Assembly (NCBI GenBank): GCA_010909165.1
Contig: MU008174.1
Coordinates: forward strand, 930,001 to 994,000
From: Anthoceros angustus
Lineage: Eukaryota; Streptophyta; Anthocerotopsida; Anthocerotales; Anthocerotaceae
DNA length: 64,000 nucleotides
Reading direction: 5' to 3'
The notes under the pieces are model-generated. The model had not been told where the DNA came from. It made no database searches and saw nothing but the letters and a program-made list of their open reading frames with translations. The translations under genes were made by a program, and so were the position numbers. This document shows positions 31,641-44,500 of this stretch, in pieces (position 1 is the stretch's first letter; each line of letters starts with the position of its first letter).

Positions 31641-32990
31641 CTGGGGCAATAACGTATTAGAGCTAGGGAACTCAAGGAAGGAAGGAAGGAAGGTCTCGCG
31701 TCTCGTGGTCTCACACAAGAGTCATAGAGTTATACCGCGATAAGTTTTGTTCATTTGTAAAAGTTATTTTTTAAAATTTTAAAAAATTATGATCAAGATT
31801 CTCCCAAATTATCTTTATCCAACAACTTATGATGTGCTTGATTCTAACAATAATTGAAAAAAATATAAAAATTAAAATGCTTGTCCTTAAACCGTTTTAT
31901 ACCTCAAATTGAGACGTTCCATCGTTTAGGGAATAAGGCTTCAAGCCGAGCCAAGTGGCATGGGACATGGATACAGGTATGGAGCTAAGGCATGGGCTTG
32001 TTAGATTAGAATAGAATCTTCTTCTTCTTAACAACACGGAATTGAAGGGTCCAGACAAAGATACCATCGTTTAGGGAATAAGGCTTCAAGCCGAGCCAAG
32101 TGGCATGAGACATGGATACAGGTATGGAGCTAAGGCATGGGCTTGTTAGATTAGAATAGAATCTTCTTCTTCTTAACAACACAGAATTGAAGGGTGCAGA
32201 CAAAGATGATGAACCCCACGGCTTAGTACGCGTGCGCATTCAGTTTACAAGGTTTAACAGCCCATGATGTGACTTTCTTTAGTTTGTAATGTTTGATAGC
32301 ACATTCAGTTTATAAGGTTTAACAGCCCAAGACGTGACTTTCTTTAGTTTGTAAGGTTTAATAGCTTGTGGCATGGCTTTTTTTTGTTGAGATGAATTGA
32401 TAGTGTTTAGATAGTGTGCCCTTAGTTTGTAAGGTTTTACAGCCTTTGGGATGACTTTCTTGTGCTGAGATAAATTGATAGTGTGAAATCGTCCTCCAAA
32501 TCATTCATCGATAGAGGAAAAGAAGACTTTACTATGAAAAAGAGATGGGAAAAACCCATCCACCCCAAAAACAAAGGGGAAAAACTCAACGAAGGGCACC
32601 ATGGCAAGGGGACTAGCCCCCACGATCACGCTCATCGATACAGTTGAGTGATTCATTGATTATTTTTTATTTAAGTTTAAACTTTAGAGTAATCAAGATA
32701 TTTTTATCACAACCTCCGTTATGTGTCATATTTAATCTTGCAACCGTCATTCGTCCTCAGTAGACTAAAAAGATTTCTTCTTGCTTGCGCCTAATAGGTA
32801 GTATGCTATGGTATGCTATTGTATATATGTATTGCTGGAACTGGTCTTCGATATGCCGATGCTTTCCCTCTGATTCAAATCCAAGCCATAAGCAACATGC
32901 CGGTCGGGCCAGGAATGCAGTCGGGAGCAGGAATCTGGTGGAATTCCACCTGAGCTCTGCCTATAACTAGATCCGTTCATCTCTTCCATC
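31641..32990. repeat. Intergenic block of local tandem repeats, no gene
   Basis: A 145-bp unit is repeated at 31919-32063 and 32064-32208. A degenerate unit of about 66 bp (TTTAACAGCCC...GACTTTCTTTAG) is repeated at 32237-32302 and 32303-32368, with weaker copies to about 32480. 32510-32625 contains GAAAAAGAGATGGGAAAAAC and GGGCACCATGGCAAGGGG, also found in related form at 46545-46650, so it is a dispersed repeat. Confidence 0.8.
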
Positions 32991-35900
32991 CTAGCATACT
33001 GGCTGGAATAGGAGCTTGTGGGCATGCTCCCGGATTGCTGTGCGGCCATGCCCATGTTCAGCTGGGTGAAGGAGATGCATGACCATGGCCATGTGGAAGA
33101 AGAGTTTCTTGTAGGTTTGGGGAGGTTGGGGTCGTTGCAGCAGCGCATAGGAACATGTCAATTCCTGCATGTTGGTGTCGATGATGTCACGCAGGTGAGC
33201 AACCGCCTCCTCTTGTGTCTCCTCCGGATGCGCTGTCATGTGGATGACAAGGCTTTGGGCAGGATGGGGGCAGTTGGGTTCAGCTTGGCTGTCAGCCAAG
33301 TTCTTGGACAGGAGGCCGATGGTGTTCACCCTCTGCCTTAGTCTCGTGAACTCCTCCTCTTCCATGTTATCGTCGCTGAGAGGTTCCCCCATGAAAAACA
33401 TGGATGGTAGCATGACGCATTCCAGAGCATTTGAAGGGCCTGCTTTCTCCAGGTATTCCTCCCACTCCGGAATTATGTCTTGTTGTGCCCACTCCAGCTT
33501 CACCAAGCATGAGTCTATCCACCGCTTGTACTGCAAATGGTAATATTGCACGCATGCAAAGTGTGTTAGTGACAACTAGCCTCCTTCGAGATGTCAGCTT
33601 GCTCATGAATCGTACATAGGAAACATCCGGCCTCAACTGGGAAGAAGAGTTCTTGTGGCTTACAGTGCCTATGAGATGCTTGGAGATGTCTCTGCCCTGA
33701 GCCACATACGCTTGCGCAGCAGTGGCGTGGATGGTTTTGTACAGACTCATGAATGCGGTGGCCTGTCTCTTGTCTCTGCTCTGGATGAGTGCTGGATTCC
33801 ACCTGCAATCGGTATACATGTTCCAACCATCAGCCAAGTCTGTTCAAAGTCAGGTGGCCCTCGACCACTTGCAACAGTATGGACATCATAGAACAGTATC
33901 ATGTACCTGTCCACAGCAGCTCTGAATTGTCTGAGGTCCTGAATGGAAGTGCCTTCTGCCTGGAAGTAGTTGGTGAGAGCAGCTGTGAGCACTCCGTTCT
34001 GAGTCCACACTTTCCGAGCCATGCTGAGCTCAGGCTCGTACATGTTGGCAGCTGCTGTGAAGAAGCAGTCTTCAAGCTCTTGGCTCGAAACGGACAGCTC
34101 CCCCAGATTGAGTTCCTCATTCCACCTGGTCCCATGACACATCCATAAATTTTGTGAGCTCAAGTAAGGCTGAGGTCCAGATGATCGTTTCAAGAGTCTT
34201 CAGAAGGTTGCAGCAAGTTCTTGAACATTCAATCAGTGTGTACCTCACAAGCTCCTCAACCTCTTCCCGGTGCTGTCGTTGGCACATGTTGTAGTCGGCC
34301 TTGGCCAGGTCAAGGAATGTTTGGTTGTGGACGTAAGGCATTCTGATCATTCAGTGCAAAAGGAGGTGAACATCCAACAGAGACAACAACAACCGATGAC
34401 CAACCATGAGCCATGCTAAGCATCCAAGAGCTGAATATTGCAAGAATGTGGTAGAAACATTTGAGGACCTTGCTGGGCAGAGAGTTGGAGCCATCACTTA
34501 CTTGTAAAGGGACTTGCCGATCCAGATATCATCACTGCCATAGTGCTCCAGGTACGTCCTGGTCTCCAGACGAGGCAGGCTAGCATAGAAGGGATACGTC
34601 AGAGCGTATTCCACCTCTCCTGGCAGGTCTTTGGTGATGATCCATTTGTCGGAGATGTCATTGGTGCGCCATTTCTCCTCCAGAAAGCTGCGGGTAAATG
34701 CCCGCGCTTTTCCCAACAACCCTTCTCCTGGGAACATCGTCTGCGACGCTCTGTACAGGTTGAACATGCCTGTCACGGCCTGCCCCGATTGCCCAGCAAA
34801 GCAGAAGAACTCGTCGTCCTTGTTGAAGGGTCGAAACACCTCTGGAGAAACATCGTATCCGTGCAGGCGAAGCAGGCGGAAGCCCATGGCCGTGTCGTCC
34901 ACGTCGGTGACCACGGCGCCCCGGGCCCAGGCCACGCCCCTCGATTCCCAGTTCTGGTACACGTAGTCGAGGCAGGTTCGGATCTCCTCCTGGAAGTGGC
35001 GAGCGATGCCCAGACGCTGGAGCCGGTCCACGATCCACATGTGCTCGAACATGTCGACAGGGTAGACATTGGGCACTGGATGCATGCACAAGAATCATAC
35101 ACACATGTGAATCCGAGCTCACTCCTGAATTCATCCATGAGCAGTCTTGTGGAGTTTGAATCAGCACCTGCATTGTCGAACTGCTCCAGGACAGAGTTGA
35201 GGTATTGGAGGCACTTTTGATCGCCTGTGTGCATCAGAGCACATGCTGTGGATGCTGGGGAGCACAGGAAGGAGCCGTCCTTGGATTGCAGTTTGAGCAA
35301 ACGGTTCCAATCCACCAGATGGCGGAGGCCCTCGAGCGAGTGCAGCAGAGTGGTGGGATAGGTATGGAGAATTTCCATGGGGATCCTGCATGCAGGCAAG
35401 GATGGATGACATTGTTTTCAAGCTTTCTCTTGAAATCCTCAGGCAGGCTCAGAAACACACGATTCACACATGACGTTCACAGTAGTAGTTGACATCACTC
35501 ACTTTTTGAGCTTTCGGTCTCTTTCCACCAGAATTTTGTGGGTGGTGGGAGAGTCGTAGGGAAGGTCGAGGCCCAGGTTTCTGGCGTCATCCATCATGGC
35601 AGGAAACACAATCTCGAACCCGATGGGCATATGATCCTCTGGCTCGTCGGCAATCCTGTGCAGGTTTTGTGTGATGAAGTCGCACCCTGTCCACACACAA
35701 ACACCGACTGTCAGATCAGGACCTATTAACACATCGGGAAATTCTCCTGATTCCTGATGAAATCGAAAAAGCTGCAGCTCCCATGTGGATGCACTACAAT
35801 CGACTTCTTCTACATCACCTCTTGTCACGTTGTCGTTTCCAATGCCCCAAGTTCTAAGGGCCACAACACAGGCCACCGTGTTAACCACCCGGTCGTACGC

Positions 35901-36769
35901 AGAGAAGAGATCGGGCTCGCCCCAGGACCCGTCCGCGAACTGGTTTTGCATGATCCAGTCCAGCGATCTTGGGAACTGCGGCTTGCCCGACTTGTCCAAG
36001 GCCGGCACCAGTGCCACCCAGGCGGTGTCGTAGGCGCTGATGGAGATTTGCCCATCGCCCATGTTTCTGAACATGCCGCGGATGGTGGCAATCCATTCCT
36101 CCGACCTGATCGTCGCCGCCTCCAAGCTAGCGCTGCTGTCCAGGGAAGACAAACCCACAAGGAGTTGCTCTGGCGCGTCCACAATCCGATCCGACCACAG
36201 CTCTGCCGCTGTTGCCACATGTACAATCGCTTCCCACATTCAGCTCCTGCTCTCAATCACTAGCAAGATTCCAATTTCCAACTTCCAACAACAGTTCAAA
36301 CACAACATGCTTCGACTGCTGCCAGCTCGCGTCACCTGAAGCATTGGCAGATGAAGCAGCCTGCGCCTTGGGCCGGTTACACGCCGGCCTGTCACCTGCA
36401 GGCAAGGCACATTTCAGTGCAAGTTCCCCAAATGGTTCGGTCCAGCTTCTTCCCAAATCGCCCAACAAAATCGCCCAACAAAATCGCCCAACAACATCGC
36501 CTAACAAATTGACAAACAAATCGCCCAACAAATTCTCCAAGAATGGCTGGCAGTCCACCTCAAGCAAGTACTCATTCACAGTCCCTGATCGCTCAGAATC
36601 GTAGACACATACCGAGCTCAGCTGCAACGGTAGCTGCCAGGGCGATACGAGTGCGCACTCCTCCACAGTGAAAGCCGGCCACGTTCTGTTTGTGAATTTT
36701 CCGCAAACCTGTGTGGGTGGGCAGCAACCCTCCTGCGATGCTCCAGGCCTGAGCTTGGGCGGCTGCCAT
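32991..36769 (-). CDS. CPS: Class II diterpene synthase, ent-copalyl diphosphate synthase type
   Basis: Nine exons (minus strand): 36769-36613, 36208-35819, 35686-35503, 35385-35168, 35075-34502, 34342-34244, 34125-33907, 33802-33664, 33530-32991. GT-AG junctions are all phase-consistent, giving 839 residues, a normal length. Exon 1 is a plastid transit peptide (MAAAQAQAWSIAGG). The gamma/beta domains follow with DGSWGEPDLFSAYDR and HMPIGFEIVFPA. The class II acid DVDD (about 374-377, in VTDVDDTAMGF) protonates geranylgeranyl diphosphate. His about 259 (LLHSLEG) and Asn about 319 (PNVYPVD) correspond to the His-Asn pair known from ent-CPS. In the alpha domain the metal motif DDxxD is replaced by TNYFQ (about 592), and no clear NSE/DTE motif remains. 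It should therefore be a monofunctional cyclase of gibberellin or specialised diterpene pathways. An earlier Met at 36832 is possible. Confidence 0.9.
36445..36535. repeat. 13-bp tandem repeat in intron 1 of the CPS gene
   Basis: ATCGCCCAACAAA repeated about five times with drift. It lies in the long first intron (36209-36612) and is non-coding. Confidence 0.85.
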
Positions 36770-37083
36770 GGCTCGGAGGCAGATACCTTGATGCGGTCTC
36801 GCTTGTGACGAGAAGTGTTGCACCCTCTTCACAGATCCTTCCAGACCTGCAGCTCGCGATCACAGCACTGAGGAGCTCCTGGCTGTCCTGCAGTTCTCAG
36901 TCTCTGAAGAAGCAGAAACAACTCGTGGTCAGGATATCTGGAGCCCAAGAATGTATGTTCTGCACCGGAGCCACGAGGCGGCAGCAGGAAATCTGGACCG
37001 AAGGACTTCTTTTGACGCGGCAGCAGGAAATCTAGGCCCAAAGAATGTCTGCTGGTTTCTGAAATGGTATCACGGCGCTGGGT

Positions 37084-37091
37084 TTTATAGG
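37084..37091 (-). promoter_or_regulatory. Candidate TATA box of the CPS gene
   Basis: CTATAAAA on the minus strand about 315 bp upstream of the start codon. A CACGTG G-box lies farther upstream at 37288-37293. Both are single-motif predictions. Confidence 0.35.
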
Positions 37092-37536
37092 CTGCCACTC
37101 CGGCTATATCCGGAAAAGGACAAAGACGCGCGCAGTTTCCACGATACAAGGCGATGTGTTCTCAGAACTGTGGAAAGGGGCCCGACTTTTGAGTTTTGAC
37201 TCAAAACGTGCACTGGTCGTTCAATGGCCTGTGCTGTTTCCCTGCACGGAGCAACCACCTGACTGTGTATGGATGAACAAAGAGATGCACGTGCCACACC
37301 AACTTACTTTTCACCATCTGTTTGCAGCATCCCAGCCAATTCTGAACGCGCATTTCCCAGGCTTCCCAGCATGTTCAGCCGTCAATGGCAGTGGGATCTA
37401 AGAAAGTGAGAGCTCGAGTTTGAGTGCTTGCTTACAACATGTGGTTGCCAAGTGGAGTGCAGTCTTGACTTGAAAATGAGAACCTGGTTCTTCAAGCTAA
37501 CACTTCGATCACGATTCCGATAAATTAAGGGCTGTG

Positions 37537-37628
37537 AAGAAGAAGAAGAAGACGAAGACGAAGACGAAGACGAAGAAGGAAGAAGAAGAAGAAGACGAAG
37601 ACGAAGAAGGAAGAAGAAGAAGAAGAAG
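37537..37628. repeat. GAA/GAC microsatellite
   Basis: Interrupted trinucleotide run of GAAGAAGAC type, about 90 bp. Open frames across it encode only repeats. Confidence 0.95.
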
Positions 37629-39854
37629 TGACAGCAGAAGTCTATTATAGTCCACTTGTACGGAATTTTCCTGTCATGGAGCTTGGTACTTGGCAACTTG
37701 TACCACTGGTGTGCCTAAGCTACTTGCACCAAGGGCATCCACCCCATCAACGTACCGATGTAAGGGCATCCACTCCCTCTAAGCACCCCATCTAAGTACC
37801 AATCTAAGAGCAGGAAACTTGGACTCGATGCTTAACAGCGGTGTTCTTATAAATCTGTGTACATTTGGCCTAAGCCGTTAGGACACCACAAAGCCTGGTG
37901 GGTGTTAGAAAAAAGTTGACCCACGTTCAACACACCCAATAGTGTGTTGGAGCAAAACACATGTTTCCCCTGGGACTTGCCATAGTCTTGGGATTCTGTG
38001 CGTTTATCTAGCCATATGCGATATTCTATATACTTCTAGGACTTACTCGGATCCGGACTGCGAGCGTCTCTTGTCAGTAAGCGTGGATTTCTAACAGTGG
38101 GTTCAACCCTGAACGGCTTGCTTCACATGAAACTCCTGGAGATTCTTGGTGTGAAACGGTGAACACCAATGTGTTGCTCTGAAACGGTCGAACAAAGCTA
38201 GAATTTGGTGTTGGATAGGGCATGTGAACACTTAAGTCTTCACGTGCAGACCGGAGAGAGGTTATTTGAACTGAGCAGGCATGGAACAATTCACTTGAAC
38301 TGAGCAGGGATGGAACAAGACAACCCGTTGAGGCAACAAAGGTACAACCAACGGGTTTCCGACGCAGTAGCTAGAGGTGAGGTGAGTGATGATAGTTGCA
38401 ATTGGCAGTCACCCCAGAACGTCAAATGTAAGAGTATCTCCCCAAGTTCAGAGAACCCATAAATGTCTCATATGGTGCATGACCATGAACTGACACGATT
38501 CTCCTTCATTTCACATCCACTCAATTCTCTCTGTGTACGACGTTTCTATTCGGACACCCATTACCAATGTTCACGATTGGTGCCATTTCCCTGGATGATT
38601 TCGACTGCCTTGTCGACCATCACAAAATGAGGAAAGCCCACTGTTTGGCAGATCCTGGGCAGTTGGGACGACATGGCCCCGAAGACGTCCATGGGATGGA
38701 TGACTTGTCGTCTCCCAAATGTAGAGGAATGATCAGCATTCCGTTTATACTTCCACCATCTAGGTATGTGGAGCAGTTCAGGACTCGGGATCTCGACGTT
38801 CCTTTCATCATCGGTGTCACTCCCGCTCTCGAGACAAGCACACATTTGTATGCAGCACAGCAAAAGCTCTTGGACATAAGCTGTGGATTGATTTCAACAA
38901 GGGGCAGCAGTTTGAGAATTTTTTTGGACCATTGAACTTTGTTTGCTAGAGAAGGCAAGTGCAAATTTTCCTACCATGAGGTCACAAAATTTGTGGTGCA
39001 CATGGCCATGGGACATTTACCATGTGCATATGAATTCATGCGAAACTCGAGCTGGGAGAACTAGTTCTGTCCGTTTTAAGGCCAGAGCTTGTAGACTGCT
39101 GCTTCCCAGCAGCTGCCAACGTTTGGGAGTCTGAGCTCAGCCAACATTTGGGAGCTTGAGCTCAGCATACATAGCTGCTCTCACCAATTACTTCTAGGCC
39201 GGAGGCTTTTCCATTGGAAGGATCTCCTTCTTCAATCTCACCTTCCTGTCCAAGGACTTGGCTGCTAGCCTACTAAATGAATCCAAAACCCTCCAGGTTG
39301 ACAAAGCGTTGCCATCCACATGACACCCAACCGGAGGAGACAATAAGAGGAAGCGATTGCCCATCCCCATGACTATTACCCTTTTTCTTGAGGAATTCGA
39401 AAAACAATTAAAGGATTATGATGAATATCAAAAAAATTTAAATTCAAAAATACTTGCAATTTCAACAATAATTGGAAGCTTGCTGGTGGCTTGCTGGTGG
39501 CTTGCTGGTGGCTAGTTGTTGAAAGCAAAACCAAATCCTTCTTAACCACACATTTCCTTAGGGATAAGCGAGACTTGGAAACACGACAGCTTGCACGAAC
39601 TCCCGGCCCTCAACGCCTCGGAAGCCCTCTCCGCACTCAGCTGGCCCGCTCACGACGTTGCTCACACTTTCCATCAATCCACGGCCAAGCCACCAAAGAT
39701 CGCACTCACATTGGCGCTGCGGTGGCTAGTTGTTTTGTGATGCTTTCTAGTACTGATCGAGTTTAATAGCGCTAAAAACAATTGTGGTTAATCCATGGCA
39801 TAAGCTTCATTTAATCATAACTATGGTCATAATCATTTATCTCATCCTCATCCA
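37629..39854. other. Intergenic, unrecognised small ORFs
   Basis: Open frames on both strands at 38561-38935 (minus: PMDVFGAMSSQLPRIC and FPHFVMVDKAVEIIQGNG) look weakly protein-like but match nothing I know. They overlap antisense open sequence, so I do not call a gene. Contains two copies of AACTGAGCAGGSATGGAACA at about 38270-38310 and three copies of GCTTGCTGGTG near 39478-39510. Confidence 0.4.
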
Positions 39855-40448
39855 TCATATTGTCATGGTCATCAGTATGCTCAACAGCACCATGCTCATG
39901 ATCAATAGCACTGCGTGTTCGGTATCACCATGTGCGATAACAACATGCTCAATAGCATCGTACTCCATAATGACATGACCATTAGCAACATTTTGAATAC
40001 TAACACCAATTTGAGCATTAACATCATAATACTCAATTAAAGTTGGATCTATGAATCTGGTACCATCTGCTGATGAAACAAAACCAAACTCTGATCCATT
40101 ACCATGCTGCTCGGGCCCCCATAACTCTACAACGTTGTTTCCAAACATGGGCTCATATGTGGTCCAATAACCTGCAAGCTGGTTACTTGATAACTCAGTA
40201 ATTGTGTCAAGATTACTGACTATATCACTCTCCTTGTAGAACTGTTTTCTACACAAGGGGCATGAAATGGGCAGAGGACCACAAACCAACCATTTTTGTA
40301 GACAAGCTCTATGAAAGATGTGCTTGCATACATTGGTTTTGATAATTTCTTCACCCAACTCAATAGGATCAAGGCAAATCACGCACGTTACTTTTTCATC
40401 ATCTTGACCTTGGAACAAACATGTTGAGAGACATGGTGGTAAGTCCAT
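39855..40448 (-). CDS. RING-H2 finger protein, probable E3 ubiquitin ligase
   Basis: A 197-codon uninterrupted frame from Met 40448. Near residues 22-67 it has a complete RING-H2 finger: CVIC, then C19-spaced CKHIFHRAC, then CPLC (ligand order C-C-C-H-H-C-C-C). LQKWL after the histidine pair is typical of plant ATL-like fingers. The C-terminal half is acidic and hydrophobic without a recognised domain. RING-H2 proteins recruit E2 enzymes to ubiquitinate targets. The start is provisional: the finger begins only about 20 residues in and an upstream exon may exist. No membrane helix precedes the finger as in classical ATLs, although the last 15 residues (LLIMSMVLLSILMTMTI) are hydrophobic. Confidence 0.75.
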   Translation of the reverse strand: MDLPPCLSTCLFQGQDDEKVTCVICLDPIELGEEIIKTNVCKHIFHRACLQKWLVCGPLPISCPLCRKQFYKESDIVSNLDTITELSSNQLAGYWTTYEPMFGNNVVELWGPEQHGNGSEFGFVSSADGTRFIDPTLIEYYDVNAQIGVSIQNVANGHVIMEYDAIEHVVIAHGDTEHAVLLIMSMVLLSILMTMTI

Positions 40449-41563
40449 GGGTTCTTGATCTTTATGAATTGTGATTCACTAGGATTGAGCATGGTACCCC
40501 ACACCCAGAATATTTTCAGATGCCTAGCTCATGTATTTTCCCGCTCACCTATTGTAAGGCTCTTTCGAACCTCCTAACTAGTATATCTCTTGGTGTTGTA
40601 AGGGCTATATCTGCACTCTTGTAAAATTCTTCTTCTTCTTCTTCTTCTCTTAATGAAGTGGAATGTTGTAAGGTTCTTCCAAACCTCTCAAATAAGTGGA
40701 ATATAAAGTACTCGATATCATAAAAAAACACTTAGCGCCTATTACTTTTTCTTGGTACATATTTTCTTTTATTCAAACGAGCGGACAATTATGATGGCCA
40801 TAGACTCTTGGAATTCGTGGCCCTCTAAATCATGTGGAATGAGCAAGGCCCTTCAAGGCCCTTTGAATTAACTGGAATATGTAAGGTCCTTGTGGGCCCT
40901 CTGAATTAAGTAAAATATAAAATATCCCATACCCCGCCCTCTGAATTAAGTAAAATATAAAATACCCCATACCCCGCTAGAGAGATCTTCCGAAATATAA
41001 CTCATTCTTCTGCCATAATTAATCTTTACTTCGTATGAAGCTTAACAAGAACTATTTAACAATCCCTCTGAGAGAGACCCAATATGGATCATTTCACTAT
41101 GGGGATTATGGAGCTTTACATAGCATGGATTTCGGGATGACAAGAACTTTGATCCCAATGACGAGAGCCATCAAATTCCATGTGACAAGGAGGTCAATTC
41201 TAATCATAAATGCTTCAATGCGCCATATTAAATACCAATAGGAATGAAGAGAGCTGCATGGCCTACCAGCTCTCTATATCCGTTATCAATTCAACCAATG
41301 TAGTTCAGTTGGGATATGAAAGTTTGGTATAGCAATCACGACCCAAGTTCCTACCTATGTATTTTTGCCTTATATTTCATTTCTTCCTTTTGCACATCCG
41401 TCGCCCAATTTTGATCCTCAACAGAAATGCATTCCAGGGCTCATGAGACTGTTCAGCCTGGAGACATTCCGCAACGGTGATCTGGGCTATGGCAGCTCAC
41501 ATCATGATGTGCTAGCGGGATTGGATATGGACATGGGCTGTATCAAGGGCGCAAGCAGCCCAG
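40449..41563. other. Intergenic between RING-H2 and PPR genes
   Basis: Holds a TTC microsatellite (about 40627-40650) and a tandem pair of about 38 bp (CCCTCTGAATTAAGTAAAAT) at about 40898-40977. It includes the probable PPR promoter and 5' UTR. No gene. Confidence 0.6.
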
Positions 41564-44500
41564 GTGGCGCACTGGTTCTCGGTTTCGGGTTTAGGCCTCC
41601 ATGGGGCTTCTGAGACCATGGGTGCCTGGAGATCTAGAGGTGCACTTCATTCACACATATGGCGACAGGGCATGTGGCTAAACCCAGCTTGGGTGGATGC
41701 CCAGAAGGCTGCTGTGGATATGCATTGTGCTCATGTATGTATGTCCAGCAGTTGGAGCTCACCGGATGACCTCGACCATGGCAGGCCTGCAGGTGCAGGA
41801 TACCGATGTCGTGTTGTGACAGCGGAAAGTGTGAGCAACGTCTGTGAGCAGGGCCAGCTCGCTGAGGCTGTTGAGGGGCTGGGAGTTCTGGTGCAAACGG
41901 GCTGTCGTGTTTCCAAGTCTCTGTTTTACGCTGTCCTAAGGAAATGTGTGGTCAAGAAGGATTTGGTTCTGGGTCGCCGTGTCCATGCTCTTAGCGTGAA
42001 GAACGAGTATGGGTCCGACACGTTCTTGTGCAACCATGTTCTGCGGATGTATGCGTTTCATGACAGGTTGCAGGAAGCGATGGATGTGTTCACCGTGGTT
42101 GCCAAGCCGGATGCCTTTATGTGGTCTTCTATAATGTCTGCGCATGTTAAGCATGGGGAGAGTAAGCAGGCAGTTCGGCTGTATGATGAAATGCGCAGGT
42201 CGAGCGTGAAGCCGGATGGGCATGTGTTTGTTGCAGCCCTACAGGCTTGTGCAAAGTTAGCGGACTTGCCGACTGGGAAGCAGGTGCATGCCGATGTGTG
42301 TGCTAGTGGGCTTCGGCCTGACGTTTTTGTTTCCCATTGCTTGGTGGAAATGTATGCAAAGTGTGGCAGCTTGGAAGATGCGGAGAGAGTGTTCGACGGG
42401 ATTCCACAAAAAGATGTGGTGATATGGAATGCCATGATAGCAGGATATGCACAATATGGCATGGGTCGCGAGGCCCTTCATCTTTACAGTGCTATGCAGG
42501 ACGACGGCAATGCTGCACCTACTTCTGGGACATTCGTGCACCTTCTGCAGGCATGTGCAAGCATGGGTGCCCTGGGTTTGGAGAAGGGCCAGCAGCTTCA
42601 CGCACAAATTCGTGAACAGGGGCTTCAGCTCGATGCCATTTTGGGTTGTAGCCTGGTAAACATGTATGCGAAGTGTGGCAGCCTGCTGGATGCTCACAGT
42701 GTGTTTGACAGACTAGCTGAAAAAGATGTGGTGGCGTGGACTGCTCTTATAGCAGCATATTCCCAGCAGGGATTGGGTGAGGAAGCCCTTCATCTTTACA
42801 GTAGTATGCGAGAAGAAGGCATCCATCCCCCTGATTCTGTGACTTTTCTGTGCCTTCTGCAGGCATGTGGAAGTGTGGGTGCCGCGGCTTTGAAGAGAGG
42901 GAAGCAGCTTCATGCGCAGGTTAGAGAAGAAGGACTTGATGCTGATGTAGGTGTAGGTTGTAGCCTGGTGAACATGTATGCAAAGTGTGGCAGCCTGGAG
43001 GATGCCCAGTGCGTGTTTGATGGACTTGTCCAGAAGAATGTGGCAACGTGGACGGCTATGATCTCAGGATATTCCCAGCAGGGCATGGGTCAGGAAGCCC
43101 TTCGCCTGTACAGTGCTATGAAAGAAGGAGGAATTGTAGCACCTGATTCTGTGACATTTGCGTGTCTCCTGCAGGCATGTGCCAGTGTGGGTGAACCGGC
43201 TTTGGAGCAGGGGAAGCAGCTTCATATACAACTCAGAAAACAAGGACTTGAGGCTGATGTGGTTGTATGCTCTAGCTTGGTAAACATGTACGCAAAGTGT
43301 GGCACCCTGCAGGATGCCCACTCTGTGTTTGATGAACTCAGTCTCTACAGTGGTATGCTAGAAGGCGGCATCACTGCACCAACTTCTGGGATATATGTAT
43401 GTCTCTTGCAAGCATGTGCAAGTGTGGGCACCCTGGCTTTGGAAAAGGGGAAGCAGCTTCATGCACAGATCAGAGGGCAAGGACTTGAGGCTGATGGGGC
43501 CATAGGTTGCAGCCTGGTAAACATGTATGCAAAGTGCGGCAGCCTAGAGGATGCCCAGATGGTGTTTGGCAGACTTTGCAAAAAAGACGTGACGTCCTGG
43601 ACGGCTCTGATAGCAGGATACTCTCAGCAGGGCATGGGTCAGGAAGCCCTTCGTCTGTACAGTGCTATGCAAATAGAGGGCATTGTTGCACCTGATTCTG
43701 TGACATTTGTGTGCCTCCTGCAGGCATGTGCAAATATAGGTACTTTGGCTTTGGGAAAGGGGAAGCAGCTTCATGCACAGATTAGAGAGCGAGGACTACA
43801 AACTCACGTAGTTGTAGCCAACAGCTTGGTAAGCATGTACGCAAAGTGTGGCAGCCTAGAGGATGCTCAGCGTGTGTTTGATCGACTTGGTCAAAAAAAT
43901 GTGGTGACTTGGACTGCTTTGATAGCTGGATATTCCCAGCAAGGCATGAGTCAGGAAGCCCTTAACCTTTTCAATGCCATGCAAGAACAAGGAATGGCTC
44001 CACCCAATTCTGTGACATTCGTGTGCCTCTTGCAGGCATGTGCAAATGTGGCTGGCCTGCATCCAGGAAGGCAGCTTCACGCTGAGATTGAGGAACAAGG
44101 GCTGCAAGCTGATTTGACTGTAGGCCACAGCTTGATAAACATGTATGCAAAATCCGGGAGCATGATCGAAGCACAGCATGTGTTCGAAGCCTTGCCCGAA
44201 AGAGGAGTTGTTGCCTGGAACACTCTCATCGCCGGATTCACCCGAGAAGGAGACAGTGAAGCAGTCTTCGACTTGGTTCACAAAATGAGAGAAGACGGCG
44301 TACAGCCAGATGACATCACTTTCCTCAGTGTCCTAACGGTATGCAGCCATGTGGGCCTGGTGACCAAGGGTCGAGAGTACTTTGAGGCCATGAGCAGAAG
44401 CTACGGGATCACTCCAACTGCAGAGCACTACACATGTATGGTCGATCTCCTCAGTCGTGCGGGCCAGCTTGACGAGGCACTGGCGCTGGCAAGGACAATG

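Noticed and set aside
34498-35399. Overlapping long open frames on both strands through the CPS exons
   Set aside because: Only the minus-strand frame with terpene synthase motifs and consistent splice phases is supported; the others are shadows.
32991-36769. Bifunctional CPS/kaurene synthase
   Set aside because: The class I metal motif is TNYFQ rather than DDxxD and no NSE/DTE motif is present, so only the class II reaction is supported.
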